Assembly: GCA_039621445.1 (NCBI GenBank)
Contig: CP154956.1
Span: forward strand, 66,790,257-66,854,256
Source of the DNA: Euglena gracilis
Lineage: Eukaryota; Euglenida; Euglenophyceae; Euglenales
Length of the DNA: 64,000 bases
Reading direction: 5' to 3'
The position numbers and the translations under genes were made by a program. The notes under the pieces are model-generated. The model worked only from the letters and a program-made list of their open reading frames with translations. It was not told the origin of the DNA and made no database searches. How positions within the stretch are numbered: position 1 is the stretch's first letter; each line of letters opens with the position of its first letter. This document shows, in pieces, positions 49,230 through 60,017 of this stretch.

Positions 49230-49630
49230 GAAACGGCTAAGTCGGACAGTGGAAAAAGTGTACAAAATGGCCTAAATTGGCCGAAAAACGGCCGTATCTC
49301 GGGCTAGGCAGTGAGCTGCGGGGAAACCAAAATCTCAGTAGATAGAGCGTTCCAAGGGCTTCAATTTAGGTCTGTGGACATTTCCTTTGATTTTGCATCA
49401 TTTTCGAGAAATTTTGAAAACACCCCCCCCCCCCCCCCCCCCCGAAAACGGCTAAGTCGAACAGAGGGAAAAGTGTACAAAACGGCCATCTGCGCCGAAA
49501 CCGGCCGTATCTCGGGCTAGGCGGGGGGGTGCGGGGAAATCAAAATACCAGTAGATGGGGCGTTCCAAGGGCCTGGACATTTCCTTTGATTTTGCTTCAT
49601 TTTGGAGATATTTTGAAAATTGACATTTTT
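49230..49630. repeat. ~200-bp repeat, two units
   Basis: CGGCTAAGTCGGACAG / AGTGTACAAAA / GGCCGTATCTCGGGCTAGGC / CATTTCCTTTGATTTTGC occurs at 49,230-49,425 and again at 49,443-49,625, separated by a run of about 20 C. Confidence 0.85.
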
Positions 49631-49920
49631 TGGCCGAAATGGCAGAGTCCAAAGGGGGGGGGCTTAAGAAGGGGGGTTGGCCAATCCTACCCAGTTTGGA
49701 TCCCTTCGCGCGTGAATAACTCGGGCCTGGCGGGGAGTTGGGGGTCAAACCAAGGTGATTCGGAAACTAGGAATCCAGTCGCTTGCGACTGAAAAAAAAT
49801 ATTCGGGAACGGGCCGGGATCATGGTGATAATCCGCCGGTTCCCGAGGTGGCCCCGAGGGGGGGGGGTTCGGGGGGGTTTTCCCCCAGTGGTAAGCTTCG
49901 CTCTTACCCATAAAGGGATA
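49630..49920. other. Unassigned spacer
   Basis: GTTCCCGAGGTGGCCCCGAG and GAATCCAGTCGCTTGCGACT are short local hairpins. There is no gene. Confidence 0.3.
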
Positions 49921-49924
49921 AGAG

Positions 49925-50090
49925 CTCAGCGACCCCCCATATAAGACCCCCCCCTGGCCGGCCAAAGGCCGGCCCTTTGGCCGGGACCAACCCCCCCCCC
50001 ATATAAGACCCCCCCATATAAGACCCCCCCCCTGGGAATTTGGCTCCCGAGGGGGGGTCTTATATGGGGGGGGGGCATGGTAATCGTTTC
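49925..50090. mobile_element. ATATAAGACC miniature element
   Basis: CCATATAAGACCCCCC occurs three times in direct orientation and once inverted (GGGTCTTATATGGGGG), ending GGGGGCATGGTAAT. The half TTACCATGCCCCCC with ATATAAGACC at 48,615 is the other type of end. Confidence 0.65.
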
Positions 50091-50545
50091 GGGCTGGCGA
50101 ACGATTAATCGCGATTAATCGGGGTGTCTCGGACGATTAACGATTAATTGGTCCCTTTCGATTTTTGATTATGAAATCTACCTCAGAATTTCTAATATCG
50201 AACATAGACCATTTCTTTGTGTGCCTGTCGACGAGTTTTTGTTTCATTCTCTGTCAACATGGCAGAACGAAGCTTATTAGGAATTGCTGTATCTTAATCA
50301 GAATCACGCGATGTTTCACGGGCACGTTCGCTGACTCGTGGCCACTTTTAACAACCGTTTCATTGTGAACCAGCAAGCAGTGTGCTATCTGACTGACTAC
50401 CCCACGAATTTTTGTTGATTTCAACAAATATTGTGCCTATTGTGGTTTACATCCACAATGAACGATTAATCGACATGGGCTGAACAACTCGATTAATCGG
50501 CGACGACGAACGGTTAATCGGTTAATCGATTAATCGAAACAGCCC
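50090..50545. mobile_element. Possible MITE with CGATTAATCG ends
   Basis: TCGTTTCGGGCTGG and several CGATTAATCG words at 50,088-50,155 face an inverted set ending GATTAATCGAAACAGCCC (50,520-50,545). The 350 bases between are AT-balanced and non-coding. Terminal GGGCTGTTTCGATTAATCG-like ends are reminiscent of some hAT miniature elements; this is inference. Confidence 0.5.
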
Positions 50546-50900
50546 TACTGGGGGGGGGACACTTTGAGGGGGGTGAGGGTAATCCCAAAAAGATGTGGTT
50601 GGCAAGGCGTCGCGCATGTGAAAGCCAGCACCCTTTGCAGACTACGAAGATGCAGAGATAATGTTGGGCAGAACAAGGAGATGGTAATGACTTGTAGAAA
50701 TGCATTTTTAACACAACCCTTTTTGCGATTTTTTTAAAAAAAACCATTTTTTGTTGCTTTTTTTTATTTAAAAAAACCTTTTTTTAAAAAAACGCCAGCA
50801 CCCATAATGGTGGTGCCCCCGCGTCCCCCCCGCGTCCCTCCCCCCCCGCGTTCCCCCCGCGTCCCCAACACCCCCATTGAATGGCTTTTGCTTTGCAGCC
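50545..50900. other. Unassigned stretch
   Basis: GGTAATCCCAAAAAGATG and A/T homopolymers are followed by the CGCGTCCCC words shared with 48,230. There is no gene. Confidence 0.3.
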
Positions 50901-50903
50901 GTA

Positions 50904-51342
50904 GGAGGCTAGGCACAGCGGGGGGGGGGGGGCTGAGGGGGGGTGAGCAGCAACGCGGGGGGGGGGGGAGGGGGTCTGAGGGCGGCCGCGCGGGCGGCGC
51001 GCATCCTAAAATCGGTGTTTTTCGGGTCCAAAAAGTGGTCATTTTTTGCCATTTTTGGGCCATTTTTGACCAAAAAAGTGCTTTTTTTGGCCGCGCGCAG
51101 AGCGCGCGGCCCCCAAATTTGCCATTTTATGTCCGAAAATGGTCATTTTTGGTCATTTTTGGGCCTTAAAAAAAGTCGCGATTTTTTCACAAAATTTTTT
51201 TCTTGGCTATGCTAGGCACAGTGGGAGGAGGGGGGGTCCAGGGGGGGGGGGGGGCGAGGGGCCGCGCGGGGGGCCGCGCAGGGGCCGCGGAGGGGGGGGA
51301 GGGGGGGGGGCCCGGTCCCCCCGAGCGGCGCGCCTAGCCTCC
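50904..51342. mobile_element. TIR element H2 (439 bp, GTA duplication)
   Basis: GGAGGCTAGGCACAG on the left and CGCGCCTAGCCTCC on the right are inverted, flanked on both sides by GTA. Its interior matches the subterminal parts of H1 in inverted orientation. It is a non-autonomous relative of H1. Confidence 0.75.
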
Positions 51343-51344
51343 GT

Positions 51345-51600
51345 AGCAATTTTTGGGAAGTTTGGTAATTTTCGACCAGTTGAGGATTTCTAGATTTCGG
51401 CGAAAAATGGGGGGTGATTTTCGACCGGGAAAAATTGTCGGTTACCCATAGTACTGATTTTTTTCCCCCAAAGACGGCCCGTTTTGGGGCACAAAAGTGC
51501 GCCAAAACACTGGCCAGGCGTGTCGGCGGCCAAAAGGGCGACTGCTAAACACTTCCAGAGATAATGTACTGTCGTGAACCCGGTGTCCCCAAACCGTCGC
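51345..51600. other. Spacer between H2 and copy D
   Basis: About 250 bases contain TTTTCGACCAGTTGAGG / TTTTCGACCGGGAAAA words and no gene. Confidence 0.3.
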
Positions 51601-53455
51601 TTTAAAAACTTGTTCAGCCCGCCAAATGCCTCCCTGAAATTCGTGGTCATGAACACGTTTTCAATGAGGGCATCTGTTGCAATGACATGTTTTCAATTAA
51701 AGCATCTGTGGTTAGGCACGTTTTCAATGAGGGCATCTGTGGCAATGACACGTTTTCGTTTTCCATTAAGGCATTTGTGTTCAGGCACGTTTTCCATTAG
51801 GACATCTGTGGCAACCATAGCTGGCGTTTTTTTGTTTTTTTTAAAAAAAACGTTTTTTTTTGTTTTTTATTAAAAAAAACAGGCAAAAAAACGGCAAAAA
51901 AAAACAAAGGGAAAATGATGGTCCAAATTTTGCCTTTGATCGCAAGCATAGCTGGCGTTTTTTTTATTTTTATTTTTTAAAAAAATTTTTTTGGTTTTTA
52001 TTAAAAAAAAACGGGCAAAAAAAAACGGCAAAAAAAAGACAAAGGGGAAAATAATGGTCCAAATTTTGCCTTTGATCGCAAGGGTGAACCAATCTCAGCT
52101 CAAATGACTTGAAAACCAATACTTTTGGAGGTCTTCAACAAGAATGGTCAAAATAGGGCATTTTTTCTTCTTTTTTTTTCAACTTGAAACATCCCAAATT
52201 TGGTGTCTTTCTCTGCATGAGGATGGGCAAAAAAAGCTAAAATTAAAGGCAAAAATTTTTTTTGCCCTGGACCCTCAATGGCGTTTTTTTTTTTTAATTA
52301 TAAAAAAATATGTTTTTTTGACTTCGTTTTAAACGAAGTGCCAGCTATGGTGGCAACCCTGAGTAAAAAGCAAAAAACGCTGTCATGAAAAATCGGCGGG
52401 CGGTTGCGAGGCCGGGTGGTCCTCAACGAGTGAGGCGGGTCCGGGGCACTCTACAACACGACAGAAGGCTAGGTTGCCTTGGAGCACAACGACACGGAGT
52501 GGCGGACATCACGGAACCCGACACGCTTTACACAAAAAAGAGCCATACTTTGGTGGCCGCCGCAAATCTTGGCAATGAAAATGATATGCCAAACCGCAGG
52601 CGTCACACACAACTTTGTTCAGCTCCACACGATTTGGATTTTTGGGAATGGCAAAGAAGAAAAGAGGTTGCCGAACGATTCCCTGAAACGAACAAAGTTC
52701 CCGACTGCTGCTCACGTTGAGCCACACATTGTTCAATGACGCTCGCCTCATCGAACAACAGGCTGGGTTCCTCCAGGCAACAAAGAAAGCATGCAGCTCA
52801 GGATAAGAGGCTTGCCGATGTTGACACAGTTTGGCGAACTCCAAACAGTTGGCAACAGCAGCAAGCTCTGCTCCCACGGAGCCGGACTTTTTCTTTGTGT
52901 TGCCCTGTGCCAGCAAGGTGCCATGAAGGGGGTCAACCTTCGGCTTCTTGGCATCTTGCTGGTAACCGCGAGAGCATCCAGGAACAGTTCCGCCCTCGGG
53001 GGAGGTGGCAAAAGACCATTCACAAAGCCAGCCGTTCGTTTAGCCATAGTGGGAAGGCTGCGGAAAGGGGGGGGGTGACACGTTTTCCATGAGGGCATCT
53101 GTGGCAATGACACGTTTTCAATTAAGGCATCTGTGGTTAGGCACGTTTTCAATGAGGGCATCTGTGGCAATGACACGTTTTCCATTAAGGCATCTGTGTT
53201 CAGGCACGTTTTCCATTAGGGCGCCGTTTTTTGGGTCCGAATTTCACAAATTCGCGTTTTTGACCCCTTGCGTGAATCATGACCACGAATTTCAGGGCAG
53301 GCATTTGGCGGACTCTGAACACGTTTTTAAACAAATTGTGGCTGAGCCCAGATTTCAGCCTGAAAACGTGTTCAGGAGGGGGCCCCCTTCGGGGACCCCT
53401 CCTGAACACGTTTTCAGGCTGAAATCTGGGCTCAGCCACAATATGTGTGGAAAAA
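51600..53455 (-). mobile_element. PHD-finger TIR element, copy D
   Basis: On the minus strand the palindrome is at 53,446-53,331, the 5' TIR at 53,331-53,277, and tandem units at 53,225-53,080. The gene runs from about 53,060 to 52,380, with tandem units at 51,810-51,655 and the 3' TIR at 51,651-51,600. Between the gene end and the 3' tandem units lies an A/T-homopolymer insert (51,820-52,360) with two copies of CCAAATTTTGCCTTTGATCG. Confidence 0.85.
52500..53065 (-). pseudogene. PHD-finger protein of the repeat element, copy D
   Basis: Reading from about 53,045, AKRTAGFVNGLLPPPP leads to FLDALAV and the AKKPK segment shared with copy A. QGNTKKKSGSVGAELAAVANC and the DEASLNNV block follow. 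A shift leads to IPKNPNRVELNKVVCDACGLAYHFHC and CKACRVP before the stop at about 52,509. Like copy A it lacks the first CxxC pair. Codon-level similarity to A, with the same SFQGIVRQPL insert text in the linker, makes A and D one subfamily. Confidence 0.7.
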
Positions 53456-54290
53456 GGGGGGGTTTTGGACTGAACCGGCGTCCGACACCCCTCGTTTAAA
53501 GCAGCGTTTTAGAGACGCCGGGTTCAGGACAGAACCGGCGTCCCCACCCTTCGGGCAAAGGACACTCCCAGGACCAATCCCCGACCACTTATCTCCAATG
53601 TCACGCCACTTTGCATTTCACCAAATTCCGGCGATCGCGAGGGTATTTCTGGCTGTGTCAGTCGTCCCGGTACAAAGTCACACCCCTCAATCGAAAGCTC
53701 TTTTCATCAGACGACTGGCGATCACCACCAAATTCAGCCACGCCGCCTGGAGCTCTTATTTTCTGTCAGTGTAAAATCCTAATTTCACAACTCTGGTGCA
53801 CCTAGGACCCCTCAGGTGGTCGATTTGAAGAGAAAAAACGTTTCTGTAAGGTTTATTCAGCATCTTAAACCAAAAATCACCAAAAAAAATTACCACAAAT
53901 TTCGACTCAGATTCTGGCCGATCCGACGATCGCGAGCGTATCTCGGGCTGCGTGCAACGTTAGGGTGCCAAGCTACCCCTCGATCGAAAGCTCTTTTTAA
54001 CAGACGACCAGCGGTGCTCATTAGATCTTTCCACGCCGCACGGTACTCTATTTCCAAATCTGGGCCAATTTTCACCAAATTTGGAAGTCCACCCCAGTGG
54101 TCCCCAACCCCACTTTTGGGCACTTTTGGTGACATTTTTAGGAATGACAACCGGACGCCGGGTTTTGGACAAAACCGGCGTTCCTAACGCCGGGTTTTAG
54201 GACAGAACCGGCGTCCGGAAAACCCGTGGGGGGGGGACGCCGGTTCTGTCCTGAACCCGGCGTCTCAAACGCCGGTTTAAAGATAAGAAG
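53456..54290 (+). repeat. Family R1 copy c, uninterrupted
   Basis: It is the best uninterrupted plus-orientation copy. It runs from the hairpin remnant at 53,460-53,550 through two CGAAAGCTCTTTT blocks (53,692 and 53,985) to the hairpin CGGCGTCCGGAAAACCC...GGGGACGCCGG and CTCAAACGCCGGTTTAA at 54,286. It gives the empty-site sequence for the insertions of copy A and H1 in copy a. Confidence 0.8.
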
Positions 54291-54985
54291 GGCTGCTTTC
54301 AAGATGTTTTTTTTTGCGGAAATACTCCTCAAAGTTCAACGGGTTTTACAACCAATCCGGTTTTACAACCAATAGTTCGAATTTTACAGTAATTCAAGGC
54401 AAATTGGTCCTTTTTGGCGGTTCGGCAAGGCTCGTGCCGACCCCCCATATCCCCCCCGTGACCCCCCCCGTGACCCCCCCCCGTGACCCGGCCCACCCCC
54501 AGGGATTTGCCCCGCTAGTTTCAGCTAGCTGATTGAACAGAGATTGAACATAGATTGAGGTTGAACAGAGGTTGAAGTTTAACTTCTTCTCTCAACTTCA
54601 ATGCAGCCTTGGTTACAATTTCTTTTTTCAGGTGACAAAGGGGGGTATTCCCCCCGTGACCCCCCCGTGCCCCCCCCCCCCGTGTGACCAGAACAAGGAC
54701 CCTTTTCGGCGAAATTTTGTGTGGAAATTTTTTGGCAGGGGATGCCTAATTTGATAAAATTCTCATGCATATTCCTAATTTTGAGGCAAATTTTTTTCAA
54801 ATTTGGGCTTGGTGATTCCTAATTTGGTGTCAAAATCCTAATTTCAGGTGTGGGGATTCCTAATTTCTGGAATTTTCCCCCCAAAATGCACGCTCGGTGA
54901 TTCCTAATTTTGTCACCAAAAATGTGGTGTTCCCCCCGTGACCCCCCCCCCTCCCCGTGACCCTCCCGTGACCCGAACCACCCCC
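54290..54985. repeat. GTGACCCCC / TTCCTAATTT repeat block
   Basis: C-runs broken by GTGACC at 54,450-54,490, 54,650-54,690 and 54,930-54,975 bracket GATTCCTAATTT words. It is related to 14,640-14,985 and 19 kb. No gene. Confidence 0.5.
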
Positions 54986-55098
54986 AAGAAGGGAAAGCCA
55001 CTCATCATATTCAAAGGGTCAACGGACGGAAAGATCCAGAAGGAAATCACCGTGGCGCTGGCCAACAGCCAATGGTTGGATGAATGGCTGGTTACTGT
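54985..55098 (+). pseudogene. pogo-type DDE transposase fragment
   Basis: The plus-strand text KGKPLIIFKGSTDGKIQKEI followed by NSQWLDEWLVT matches the segment between the first and second catalytic Asp in pogo/Jerky DDE domains (consensus-like P-x-x-IFKG ... W-x-x-E/D). Only about 37 codons are present, ending at the miniature element. It supplies the segment that the relic at 42.7-43.7 kb lacks, but the two are far apart. Confidence 0.5.
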
Positions 55099-55101
55099 GT
55101 C

Positions 55102-55281
55102 AAGAACTGTGTTTGTGCCAAGAGTTAGGGGGAGCGGGGACCGCGGCGCCAAAGGCGCCGCGGTCCCCGCCCCTGGGCCCCCCTAAAACCTTGGCCCAAA
55201 ACACTGTTCTTGTTTGAAACCGTGATTTGGGCGAAGATTTAAGACTTTTAAAGTCTTGAAATCGGCCCAAACACGTTTTTA
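55102..55281. mobile_element. ~180-bp miniature element, third copy
   Basis: AAGAACTGTGTTTGTGCC and GGCCCAAACACG are the ends, with CGCGGCGCCAAAGGCGCCGCG in the centre, as in 9,817-10,002 and 17,363-17,549. Confidence 0.7.
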
Positions 55282-55289
55282 GGGGGGGG

Positions 55290-55610
55290 GGGAATGCGCT
55301 GCGCATTTTTGCGCATTTTTGTCAATTTTTCAATGTGCAAAAATGGGGGAGAAAATGTGCAAAAAATGCACAAAAAATGCGCATTTTTGCGCATTTTTGC
55401 GCATTTTTGTGCATTTTTTGCACATTTCCCCCCCCATTTTTACACATTTTCCATTTTTTTTTTTTTGTGTTTTTTTGCCCATTTTTGCACTTTTTCCTTT
55501 TTTTTCACATTTTTTTGCGCATTTTTTTTTGCCCAATTTTGCACATTTGTTGCGCATTTTTTTTGCCCAATTTTGCACATTTTCCATTTTTGCACTTTTT
55601 CCCAAATCAC
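55290..55610. repeat. GCGCATTTTT / GCACATTTTT low-complexity tract
   Basis: Irregular repetition of TTTTTGCGCA and TTTTGCACA words spans 300 bases; the Phe/Cys/His-rich open frames are artefacts. Confidence 0.85.
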
Positions 55611-56250
55611 ATGCTCACCAAATTTTGCCCTCGTTCAACTGACCCATTTCTGTAACCAATGAACCCATTTTTGCACTTTTTTTTTTCATCTAAGGGACCA
55701 GCCTCAAGAGAAAACCCTTGGGTGATGAGGTGTGGGTACTCATTCAATGACGATGAGGACACCTGGGGTTTCAGAGACCCCACATTGACACGTAACCAAG
55801 GCGGGAATCCCACTCCCCTGGTCACAAGTAAGGGGCACCATGGCTGACATTGTTGGTTATGGCGAACGGAGAGTGACGCCTTGGTCATGCATTTTTTGGC
55901 CAAAATGCGTTCATTTCAGCTCTTTTTGGTGATTTTGGTTTACTTTTGGGTTTATTGTTGGAAATTTTTCTAAGTCCTTTTTCCCTTAGGAATGTCACAA
56001 ACTCAGCACATTTTTTGCGCATTTTTGCACTTTTTTTCTGAGTGCCGTCCAGTGCATCCCCCCCCCTGCTGGTCATAGCCTACACCCCCTCCTTGTGTTG
56101 TCCCGGTTTGGTAGATTGCTTTTTATGTGATTGCCTATCACCACACCCAGTGACCTGATGTACAGTTGGGTGCAGTCTAACCTGCGGTTCACCCAAAAGA
56201 CCCTCCTCATCTGGGATCTTTTTGCTGCACAAAGGGAATAATAATAATAG
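55610..56250. other. Unassigned stretch
   Basis: A 62-codon plus frame (55,659-55,847) and a T-rich part with CTTTTTGGTGATTTTGG are present. I see no motif. Confidence 0.3.
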
Positions 56251-57380
56251 ACCATTCAAATCCGCTATTTGAAATACCTATGTCAAATGGCGTGCTGAAC
56301 TGACCAAACCTGGTCCTCTCCTTCTCGTTCTCTGACCGTCCAAATGGGTGCTTGATTCCTGGGGCAAGCTTGACCCTGCGTTGTTGGAAAAGGCCATGAT
56401 GAAGCGGACATAGCCACAGCTGTTGGACCGCTACCCCCACCTGCTCCTATAGATCTAGAAAATGTCGCGTCGTCCTCTAACCAAGATGTGAGTAGCCATT
56501 TGGATGTTTTGAATGACCTAGCACTGCCCGTGGAACAACTCCAAGATGATTTTGGAGTTGTGGAGGCCGAAGGCCCAAAAACCTTTTCCTCCGCATCTTC
56601 CAGCGAGGAGCACGGGGAGTGGGTCCCGACAGAACGTTGCAAATGCGACAGAAGGTTGCAAACACCCAATGCGGCAAGCCCACCGCTGGGGCCAGTTTGG
56701 TGCAACTGTTTTGGGCCAGTTTAGCACCACATCTTGACGCCATTTTGGTACAACGGTTTTGGGCCACTTCTGTGCCGCATCTGGGGCCAGTTTGGAGCTT
56801 TTACGGGTTGGAGTCACCATCCGGAATAGAACCACATCAGTGGTATTTTTTTCTAGTTTTGGACCGCCCGTGGGGGGTGGGTGGGTTCTTCCAGTCAGCC
56901 CCGATACCCTGCCAAGGTCGGTGCGGCTGCAAGGTTCGGCGACAGCAGCAACTAGGTCAGCATTCCGGTCGTCAAAAAGGAGGACATTTGTCAGTCGTAA
57001 AAAACAGACATTTATGCTTGTCAGTCAGAAACCCAGGGTTTACTACATCGGTTTTGTCAAAAATGTTACGGGGAGACCATCAGAGAATCAACGCTGCCCC
57101 GTCATTTATGGACCCGGCATTGCTCAGTCTAAGGCTATGGTGATGCCCACCCCGCAGTGCCAGCACTGCGTGGTGGGCATCCCCTAGGAACAAGCAAGCG
57201 TCTGCTGACTCGGCAGAAATAACAGTGTCCCCAAATGGTTGCCCGCCCTTAATATGGGTCCAGGCGTTGGCGATTAAAAAAAAACGCGGCACTGTCGTTC
57301 AAAGAATGAAAACACTTTCTTCAACTTCCAAAACTGACGGGGTCAGGAGACCAGCAAGGTGAACACCACAAAAAACCAAC
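56250..57380. other. Unassigned balanced-composition region
   Basis: Both strands hold open frames of up to 174 codons (56,619-57,143 plus; 56,283-56,705 minus) with normal base composition, so a decayed gene is possible. GGTGGGCATCACC and its complement form a hairpin at 57,137-57,185. I recognise no domain. Confidence 0.3.
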
Positions 57381-57399
57381 CATGCCCTTTTCTGGCCAC

Positions 57400-57605
57400 G
57401 GTGTGGTCCAAAACTGGCCATGACCTGTGGCCCAAAACTGGCCACGACCAGTGGCCCAAAACTGGCCACGACCTGTGGCCCAAAACTGGCCACGACCTGT
57501 GGCCCAAATTGGCCACCACGTCTAGTCCAAAACTGGCAGATGTGCTGGCCCAAAACTGGCCAGATGTGCAGGCCCAAAGCTGACCAGCACATCCGTCCAC
57601 CACAT
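57400..57605. repeat. GGCCCAAAACTGGCCACGAC tandem repeat
   Basis: About eight units of 24-26 bp occur. Looser copies (TTTTGGGCCAGTTTAGCACC) are at 56,690-56,800 in the opposite sense, hinting at a shared origin. Confidence 0.8.
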
Positions 57606-58900
57606 CTGGCCCAAACCTGCCCCAAGATGTGGCACCAAAAAAGTCATTCAAATCTTTGTAAAGCAAATCAGAACCAGACTACCACTTCGTTCCAAGCAAA
57701 ACAGACAGACAAACAAAAACCTTCAAGCTTCTAGTAACAACAACAGGAATCAGAAAATACACACGTTGTCTCTGATGGTCGTAACGAACCTTCAAAAGCT
57801 TCCAGTGACTTCATTTCACCTCAAGCATAGACTTCAACAATTGCTTTGCCAGTGAGATATGTAGGAGAAATAAGTACATTCACTGACAGAATTGTTTGGC
57901 AAACCTTTGTCGCAGCGGGGAGCTTCACAATACAAATCCAGCACAAAGTGTCCATCCTTCTGTTAATGAGCCTGCATTCGGGTTGTATTGGCACTAGGAC
58001 CAGAACACTGCTCGAAGAAAGTAAACCAGATGAGCAACACTCTGTGCATGACACCACTCGCAGAAGCGAGTGTGCAACCTTCCAAACACCTTCAGCGTCC
58101 CGAATGACAGGCCGGGAAGAAGAAGTTCAGAGTAGGGGAAAAAGTCAGGTTTTGTCCGAACCTGAAATGCCTCTCCGGTGTCCGGTAGGAGGGCGGACAT
58201 TAAGGGATGGGCCATTCCTAACACGGACCGGGGTTTCTGTTTTTGACAAATATCTGAATGTCATATTAATGTCAATTGTCTGTCACAAACCGTTGTCATT
58301 TGTCAAAGTTGGGAATGCTGAACTAGGTTCGCTTCCCTCGAAAGTCCCCTGACCGGCTATTGTTTGGATTGTCACCTATGTGTGCTGCAGATGTTCGATT
58401 GACAGAAATTACCGATTGACAGGGGCAAAGAGAAATTCTCCCAAAAATGGGTCCGTTTGATGATGACATTTTGTGTGCCCAAAATGACGATTCTATCTCT
58501 ATTGGGGCCCTCCAACAGTTGAGCAACAAAAGGGATCCCCCCCAAGATGACTTGGAAATGCAAGGGATTTTGTTATTTTGGGCCCTCCAACAGTTGAGCA
58601 ACAAAAGGTATTTGCCCGCCAAATGAATTGGAAACACAAGGGATTTTGTTACTTTGGGGCCCTCCAACGGTCTTGGGGCTTGAAAAATCACTGAAATTCC
58701 CATTTTGGATTTAAGTCAAATAAAAGGTTCGGAAATGGTTCTGTGTGTAGGCCTTTAAATCCTGAAACCCCATTTTGGCCTTTTCGGCCCTAACTGGTGA
58801 AATTTCCTGAACCAGTCGGCCGAATTTTCTGGTTGGTAGGATCACAACAAATTCCTAGCTGAGGAAAGCCCCAATCGAACCCCCCAATTTAACTACAAAC
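57605..58900. other. Unassigned region with a small direct repeat
   Basis: GGGCCCTCCAACAGTTGAGC followed by AACAAAAGG occurs twice at 58,505-58,610, and a related inverted piece lies at 62,310-62,355. A 168-codon plus frame (57,846-58,352) has no motif that I know. Confidence 0.3.
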
Positions 58901-59419
58901 ATCCTAGGCGGCCACCTAGTGCAATAAAACCGACGGGCCCGTCGGTCATTAAACTGCAATTCTGGTTTCATGTGCATATGGCGATGCTTTTCAAGGTGTG
59001 ACCGATTTTTTTCACCAGGCCCGTTGAGAGGAAATCCTAAGCCTCCGTCTGTGATACACTTTTTGCATCGTGGTGTTCACGGAGGCATTTCAAGATCTTG
59101 ATGACCAACGGCCCCGTCGGCCAAGTTGGACGTCACACAACGAAGCTGCATCTGGTATCACCTGTGCATGCACATACCTTGAGAACATGAGATATGTGGC
59201 ATGTGTTTGAAGTTGGCATTGGTCAAACTCTGTTTGCAATGGGAGCCAAAGCCAGTGTTAACAAATCTCAGAAGGCTTTGGTTTTGCTCGTAGCAGGACG
59301 ATGCAGTTTGTGTTGTCCTCGCTCCTTGTTGCACCACATCGCTTTTGTGGCATCAAATGTATACGGTTATTTTGTGCATCATCCAACCGACGGCCCTGTC
59401 GGTCGATTGTGATACTCAA

Positions 59420-59995
59420 TGCTCAATGAGTACACGTAAACACACCTTGCACTCATCGTTGGAGGGGCTGAAAGCAAATGAAGATGGCCTTCAGGAGCAG
59501 GTGTTGAGAAACCCCGTTTTCAAGGCTTGGACTTGTTCCGGTCCTCCATGAGGTGTTCAGGTCTTCAGGTCTCTAGGGTCTTCAGGTCTTCAAATCTCAG
59601 GTGCCTGTGCGAACACCTGCACACGAACCAAAACATGTCGTAAGGGATTTCTTGAGGCTGGAACCATCCGGGGGATGTAGGGGAACAATGGAGTCGATTG
59701 CTTCACGTGCCACAGTTATTACTGAAAATGGATGCAACGAACGGACCTGCGGTATCAAATGTATAGGGTTCTTTGTGCATCATCCAACCGATGGGCCCGT
59801 CGGTCAATTGTGTTTTGGTTCGTGTGCAGGCGTTCGCACAGATACCTGAGACCTGAAGACCCAAAGGCCAAGCGACGGAGGACCGGAACAAGTCCAAGTC
59901 CTGCAAACGGTGTTTCTCAACACCTGCTCCTGAAGTCCATCTTCATTTGCTTTCAGCCCCTCCAACGATGAGTGCAAGGTGTGTTTATATCTATT
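59420..59995. repeat. Large inverted repeat inside element T
   Basis: GCACTCATCGTTGGAGGGGC, GAAGATGGCCTTCAGGAGCA and ACTTGTTCCGGTCCTCC on the left arm meet their complements on the right arm with moderate divergence. The spacer carries one internal CCGATGGGCCCGTCGG palindrome. Confidence 0.75.
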
Positions 59996-60017
59996 TATTG
60001 AGTGCTGAGTATCCTGT

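Noticed and set aside
48742-49275. 177-codon repetitive plus-strand frame
   Set aside because: The repeated peptide follows the tandem unit exactly, and all three frames are open in places.
55294-55662. Cys/Phe/His-rich 122-codon frame
   Set aside because: It arises from GCGCATTTTT / GCACATTTTT low-complexity repetition.
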